The notes beneath the pieces are model-generated. The model made no database searches. It worked only from the letters and a program-made list of their open reading frames with translations, and was not told the DNA's origin. A stretch of 64,000 nucleotides of DNA. Origin: Chitinophaga dinghuensis. GTDB lineage: Bacteria; Bacteroidota; Bacteroidia; Chitinophagales; Chitinophagaceae. Below, piece after piece: positions 59,564-64,000 of the stretch. Position 1 is the stretch's first letter. Each line of letters opens with the position of its first letter. The stretch spans positions 253,313-317,312 of the forward strand of contig NZ_QLMA01000009.1 in the NCBI RefSeq assembly GCF_003259435.1. Direction: 5' to 3'. Made by a program: the position numbers and the translations under genes.

Positions 59564-62500
59564 ATGCAAAAATCTTTACACAGATTTTGTACAGGCGCTG
59601 CCATGCCTGTAAAGATGCTGTCACTGTGGATGCTGACGCTCGCTGCAGGAAAGCTGCAGGCACAGTCCTACAAATCCCTGCGCGATAAAGTGTACCTGCA
59701 ATTCAATAATTCCAATGCACAGGATATCGTAAAGTCATTACAGAAACAAACTCCTTATACTTTCGTTTATGATCCGGAATACCTACAGCATTGCCCTGTG
59801 GCTGCCGCTAAGTTCTCCGGGTCTCCATTACATGCCGTTCTCGAATACCTGGACTATAACAGTCCACTTGATATAGAAATGACAGGTACCTCTACTATCG
59901 CCCTCAAGAGAGGTCGTGCGGAAAGGCCAGAAAATCGTGCTCAGGGCCGCGTTACAGGGAGAGTGTCCGATTCAAAGAACGAACCGTTGCCTGGAGTGAC
60001 CATCCATGCCAGCAATGGAATGGGTACTGTTTCCAATGTAGATGGCACTTTCGATCTGCCCTTGGAACCAGGAAAATATGATATCACTTTTTCTTTTATC
60101 TCCTTCGATTCCCGTAAAATAACAGACGTACAAATTAGTCCGAAAAATACCACGGCACTGAACGTTGTCCTCTATTCCAATAGTTCCAGGCTAAAAGAAG
60201 TAACAGTAACGGGAACGTATGCACGCGCCTCTGCAGAAGGACTGTATGCCATTCAAAAGAATAGCGCCGGTATCACAGACGGTATCAGTGCAGATCAGAT
60301 TGGCCGTACCCCCGATAAAAACCTGGGCGAAGTCCTCAAACGCGTTAGTGGGATGTCTACCATGGAAAATAAATACGTGGTGGTACGCGGCCTCAGTGAA
60401 CGCTATAACCAGGCTATCCTGAATGGCCAGATTATGCCCAGTACAGAACTCAACAGAAAGAATTTCAACTATGATATCATTCCCGCTGCACTGATCGAAA
60501 ATGTGACCGTTATCAAAACGCTGACACCCGACAGAAGTGCGGAGTTCGGAGGAGGCCTGGTAGAAGTAAATACCCTCGGTATCCCAACGCAAAGCTTTTT
60601 TAATATATCCGTTGGCGGTAGTTACAATGATAAAACCACCGGTAAAGATTTCCTCACCTTGCCCCTCGAAGGAAAAGAATATCGCGGACAAATATCAGAT
60701 CACCGCAAATGGTTTGGCGGTACCAACTGGAGTTCCACCACAGAGCTGGCAAACGCCAATGCTACCTGGGAAAAGGGAAAGCCGGCCTATGCCAATAACT
60801 GGATACTGACTGATCTCAAAGCGCCCGTGTCTCCCAATATCCAAATTGCGGGAGGTAAAATCATCAATCGTCACTTTGGATTTGTAGGCGCCATCGGCTA
60901 CAGAACCACCTTTTCTACGCAGGATGTGATCAACGGCCGAGATGGTTTTCAACAGCAAAGCGGGACCGCTGCAAAAGACTCTATGCTATTCCATGGACAA
61001 CGTTATGGATTTACCAATAATATCAATGGATTGCTGGGCGTTGGCTACAGAGATGATAAGAATAAAATCACTTACCAGGGATTATATCTCCAGGTACTGG
61101 ACCAGCAACTTACCGTAGGACGCGGCCACCACGATGAATCCGGTCCTAATGCCCTGGCAATACAAGATATTGCCACACAAAGCAAAATATTACAGAATCA
61201 GCTGAAAGGGGAACATGCACTGAGCTTCGGTGGCCTCAAAGTGAAATGGATGGCCAGCTACATTGATCTGGATAAAATCCGCCCGGATAACCACTTTCTG
61301 ATAGCCGACAGCTATGAAGATAAATCTGCAAAGCTCAATCAGTTCAATATCAGGGCGCCTTTCGCTACAGGCCGCGACGGTACTTTACGCTGGTGGAGCC
61401 GGGCAAAAGAAAAAAACTTCAACTGGGATCTGAATATCGCGGCTCCCTTTAATGTAGGCCCTGTTACAAATACCGCTAAAATCGGCTATGCCGGCTGGAA
61501 TAAAGACAGATTGTTTTTCGTCTCCAATTCCTCTTCAAAAGGCTACAGTGGAGAGTTCTACCAACCGCTTCAGAAATTCTTTACGGATTCCAGCGTGATC
61601 ACTAAACTGACGGATGGTGGAGATGACTTCAAAGCCAACGTCACCTTGCACGCGCTCTATGGGATGCTGGATAACAAGTTCGGTAAATTCAGACTGGTGT
61701 GGGGTTTAAGAGCAGAATATTACAACCTCAATGACGCGAACGCAGTGCTGCAACATGAACTGAAGTCTACCAACAATAGTAACAAAGACCTGGATATCTC
61801 TGCTGTATTAAACAGAGAACCGAACTGGCGCTTCTTCCCTTCTGCCAACCTTACTTACGGTCTCACGCCGAAAATGAATCTGCGACTGGCTTATGCGGAA
61901 AGTATCATTCGCCCTGATATCAGAGAGCTGTCTTTCTTCCGTGAATATGACTACGAGCTGGGTGGGGATTATGTGGGCGAGAACCTGATCCGCTCTACAA
62001 CTATCCGTCACTATGATTTTCGGTATGAGTGGTATCCTGCTCCCGGAGATATCATCTCTGCAAGCCTTTTCATGAAAGACTTGTCATACCCCATGGAGAT
62101 TTATAAGCAAGGCGTGAACAGATTATTCACCTTACAGAATAATAAATCTGCCCAGAACTATGGTGCAGAGATAGAGGTCCGTAAATCGTTTGCTTTTACC
62201 CAGGTGCCGGTTGTAAAGAATATTACGGTATATGGTAACTTCTCTTACCTGGATGCATGGGTGAAACCATTGACTACTACTATCAAACTGGACACGGTGA
62301 TCCCGAACAAACTGAGTGTATACGAAACAACGGGTAAGCTGGAACATCGTCCACAGGCGGGTGCGAGCAACTATATGATGAATGCGGGCATTTACTATGA
62401 TACAAAGCCATTGTCGCTGAGTCTTAGCTACAATTTCGTTGGAAACAGGATGTTCCGTCCTGCAGCGTTCTATCCGCAGTCGCTCATGGAACAGCCGCTG

Positions 62501-62746
62501 AATGCATTGGATGGGCAGATTATGGTGAGATTCCTGCGTGGTAAGGGAGAGTGTAAAATCAGTGTGGCCAATATTCTGAATGCTTATAGCATTGTATACG
62601 AAAATACTTACAACGATGATCCTGCCATCCAATTTGGCAAGGCGCCATCAAAACAGCAGCTGGCTTATCAGAAAGAAAAGGATTTGATTAATTATCGTTT
62701 GTCACCCGGCCGGACGTATAGCGCTACTGTTACCTATAAATTCTAG
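59564..62746 (+). CDS. STN-domain TonB-dependent receptor (signalling type)
   Basis: A 1060-residue outer-membrane protein. The signal peptide is to about residue 34 (L-Q-A-Q). The STN domain is at about 40-112 (V-Y-L-Q-F-N-N-S-N-A-Q-D-I-V-K, F-V-Y-D-P-E-Y-L), the carboxypeptidase-regulatory domain at about 128-210 (G-R-V-S-D-S-K-N-E-P-L-P-G-V-T-I) and the plug at about 230-345 (I-G-R-T-P-D-K-N-L-G-E-V-L-K-R-V, Y-V-V-V-R-G-L-S-E-R-Y). The barrel ends in V-T-Y-K-F. The STN domain transmits occupancy to FecR, encoded 29 bases upstream. The substrate is unknown; the following lipoprotein is likely the surface partner. Confidence 0.95.
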   Translation: MQKSLHRFCTGAAMPVKMLSLWMLTLAAGKLQAQSYKSLRDKVYLQFNNSNAQDIVKSLQKQTPYTFVYDPEYLQHCPVAAAKFSGSPLHAVLEYLDYNSPLDIEMTGTSTIALKRGRAERPENRAQGRVTGRVSDSKNEPLPGVTIHASNGMGTVSNVDGTFDLPLEPGKYDITFSFISFDSRKITDVQISPKNTTALNVVLYSNSSRLKEVTVTGTYARASAEGLYAIQKNSAGITDGISADQIGRTPDKNLGEVLKRVSGMSTMENKYVVVRGLSERYNQAILNGQIMPSTELNRKNFNYDIIPAALIENVTVIKTLTPDRSAEFGGGLVEVNTLGIPTQSFFNISVGGSYNDKTTGKDFLTLPLEGKEYRGQISDHRKWFGGTNWSSTTELANANATWEKGKPAYANNWILTDLKAPVSPNIQIAGGKIINRHFGFVGAIGYRTTFSTQDVINGRDGFQQQSGTAAKDSMLFHGQRYGFTNNINGLLGVGYRDDKNKITYQGLYLQVLDQQLTVGRGHHDESGPNALAIQDIATQSKILQNQLKGEHALSFGGLKVKWMASYIDLDKIRPDNHFLIADSYEDKSAKLNQFNIRAPFATGRDGTLRWWSRAKEKNFNWDLNIAAPFNVGPVTNTAKIGYAGWNKDRLFFVSNSSSKGYSGEFYQPLQKFFTDSSVITKLTDGGDDFKANVTLHALYGMLDNKFGKFRLVWGLRAEYYNLNDANAVLQHELKSTNNSNKDLDISAVLNREPNWRFFPSANLTYGLTPKMNLRLAYAESIIRPDIRELSFFREYDYELGGDYVGENLIRSTTIRHYDFRYEWYPAPGDIISASLFMKDLSYPMEIYKQGVNRLFTLQNNKSAQNYGAEIEVRKSFAFTQVPVVKNITVYGNFSYLDAWVKPLTTTIKLDTVIPNKLSVYETTGKLEHRPQAGASNYMMNAGIYYDTKPLSLSLSYNFVGNRMFRPAAFYPQSLMEQPLNALDGQIMVRFLRGKGECKISVANILNAYSIVYENTYNDDPAIQFGKAPSKQQLAYQKEKDLINYRLSPGRTYSATVTYKF

Positions 62747-62825
62747 CAATAGCTAAACATAATTTACGCGTAATGTAACCCTGATCAGGTAATCGATTAA
62801 ACAGAAACTCTCAAAAGACAAATCC

Positions 62826-64000
62826 ATGAACAAGAAACCCTTATTTGTAACTGTATTATCGGCGCTGACGGTTGCCGGTATCTTCCTGGCCTCTTCCTGT
62901 AAAAAGGATCAACACGGTGGTCGTCCTGTATTGGCTGGAACCATTGCTGGCTGCGGCGATAGCACTATTCACGGCGTTATCACTTCAGATCTGTATCTGC
63001 AGGCTTGTAAAACTTATACACTGGACAGTCTGGTTTATGTATCTAACGGTGCTAAACTGACCATCCAGGCAGGAACTACTATCAAAGGCGCACTGGGTTC
63101 CGGTAAAGAAGGCGGATACCCTGGTGGTGGTCTGATCATTACCCGTGGTTCTAAAATCATTGCGGAAGGTACTGCTTCCAACCCTATCATCTTTACTTCT
63201 GCCAGCAACAATCCAAAATCTGGTGACTGGGCTGGTGTGGTTATCCTCGGTCGTGCTACTACCAACTGGCCTTCGCTTACCCGCGTAGAAGGTATCCCTG
63301 GTACTCCGCTGGCAGATGCTAACTACGGCGATCCTAACGTAAGAATCGATAACGATAACTCCGGTATCCTGAAGTATGTACGTATCGAGTACGCTGGTTA
63401 TGCACTGTCTGCCAACAACGAAATCAACGGTCTGACCCTGGCTGGCGTTGGTAGCGGTACTGTACTGGATTATATCGAAGTGTACAAAGCTGCTGATGAC
63501 GCTTTCGAATTCTTCGGTGGAACAGTGAACGCTTCTCACCTGGTAGCTGTAGATGCACTGGATGATATGTTCGATACAGATAACGGCTATACCGGTTCTA
63601 TCACTTATGCACTGGGTCTGTCTGATACTACCCGTGCAGACCAGAGCCAGTCTAATGGTTTCGAATCTGATAACGATGCGCAAGGTTCTAACAACACTCC
63701 TATCACTCGTCCTAAGTACAACTATGTAACCATCGTAGGCGTACCTTCTGCTTCCCTGGCTTCTATTGCTAATGGTCAGCCTTCTGGTAGCGGTAAATAT
63801 GGCCGTGCTGCTCACCTGAGAAGAAATACTGAGTTCGAAATTTCTAACTCTATCTTCACTGGTTTCAGATGGGGTATTTCTCTGGATTATGCACTGGGTA
63901 ACACATTAGGTAAATACAATGCTGGTGTAGACGTATTCTGCAACAACTATGTAGATGGTTTCCAGATTCCTACTTCCAAAGAACTCAATTTCACCAGCTT
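62826..64000 (+). CDS. Beta-helix-like surface lipoprotein, 3' end beyond window
   Basis: 391 codons are visible with no stop. The lipoprotein signal ends A-S-S-C-K-K (Cys25). The body is a right-handed parallel beta-helix-like sequence of repeated strand units (K-L-T-I-Q-A-G-T-T-I-K-G, K-I-I-A-E-G-T-A-S-N-P-I-I-F-T-S-A, L-K-Y-V-R-I-E-Y-A-G-Y, L-D-Y-I-E-V-Y-K-A-A-D-D-A-F-E). This is a widely found Bacteroidota family encoded beside signalling TonB receptors. It is 79 bases downstream of the receptor gene and probably its surface-exposed partner. Ligand unknown; a carbohydrate or phosphorus compound is possible. Confidence 0.85.
   Translation, partial: MNKKPLFVTVLSALTVAGIFLASSCKKDQHGGRPVLAGTIAGCGDSTIHGVITSDLYLQACKTYTLDSLVYVSNGAKLTIQAGTTIKGALGSGKEGGYPGGGLIITRGSKIIAEGTASNPIIFTSASNNPKSGDWAGVVILGRATTNWPSLTRVEGIPGTPLADANYGDPNVRIDNDNSGILKYVRIEYAGYALSANNEINGLTLAGVGSGTVLDYIEVYKAADDAFEFFGGTVNASHLVAVDALDDMFDTDNGYTGSITYALGLSDTTRADQSQSNGFESDNDAQGSNNTPITRPKYNYVTIVGVPSASLASIANGQPSGSGKYGRAAHLRRNTEFEISNSIFTGFRWGISLDYALGNTLGKYNAGVDVFCNNYVDGFQIPTSKELNFTS

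Noticed and set aside
62985-63815. Minus-strand open frame of 276 codons
   Set aside because: Antisense to the beta-helix lipoprotein, whose lipobox and repeated strands are clear.
1-64000. CRISPR arrays, tRNA or rRNA genes
   Set aside because: No regularly spaced repeats, cloverleaf-like sequences or rRNA signatures were seen by eye. A tool-based scan could still find a tRNA.

Overview
The window is from a Bacteroidota genome, most likely a Chitinophaga-type soil bacterium (Chitinophagaceae). The grounds are SusC/RagA and other TonB-dependent receptors, a FecR anti-sigma protein with a DUF4974-like end, DUF5689 domains, many lipoproteins with a late Cys lipobox, very large RHS/YD-repeat proteins of the Bacteroidota type, TAnnTTTG promoter boxes and the lack of strong Shine-Dalgarno sequences. 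I assigned taxonomy by protein style only. I saw no rRNA, tRNA, CRISPR array or insertion sequence.

Layout. (1) 1-5770: the 5' part of a SusC-like receptor running off the left edge, a GNAT acetyltransferase, a PRPP-synthetase-like protein, a small carboxypeptidase-regulatory-like secreted protein and a zinc-ribbon/FHA protein. (2) 5975-17620: a visibly AT-rich accessory island of small orphan genes. Several look like polymorphic-toxin immunity genes (Imm35, a possible Imm11/DUF1629 relative, SUKH). They are mixed with broken RHS tips, frameshifted lipoproteins and a partial segmental duplication. One RHS tip carries a NucA/NucB-like nuclease domain cut off by an in-frame TAA and is followed by its probable SUKH immunity gene. 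(3) 17654-20051 (minus): a three-gene periplasmic set with a TsdA-like di-heme cytochrome, a DsrE-like protein and a ModA-like solute-binding protein.

(4) 20481-45831: one long, tightly packed plus-strand unit behind a good Bacteroidota promoter. It encodes an outer-membrane barrel-like protein, an Fn3-like protein, an 1879-residue SpvB-like/PA14 protein, a lipocalin-like protein, a 1162-residue protein ending in a YD tail, a 238-residue exported protein and a 2769-residue RHS protein with an inserted beta-propeller-like block. A small lipoprotein overlaps the RHS stop codon, and two further exported proteins follow, one with an S74 intramolecular chaperone. I read this as a dedicated cell-surface RHS assembly with its own outer-membrane partner; it is the best candidate for an undescribed system here. 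(5) 45938-47294: a lipoprotein and a DUF4291 protein.

(6) 47467-56001: a secreted EEP nuclease, a TonB-dependent receptor, a DUF5689 lipoprotein and a DNA/RNA non-specific endonuclease lipoprotein. Together they suggest scavenging of extracellular nucleic acid or phosphate. An HxlR regulator/SDR pair is interposed; the SDR lacks the catalytic Tyr. (7) 56262-64000: a tail-fibre-like coiled-coil protein, two paralogous two-TM proteins, then a FecR - STN-TonB receptor - beta-helix lipoprotein set, which is a classic trans-envelope signalling uptake layout but has no sigma-factor gene in the window.
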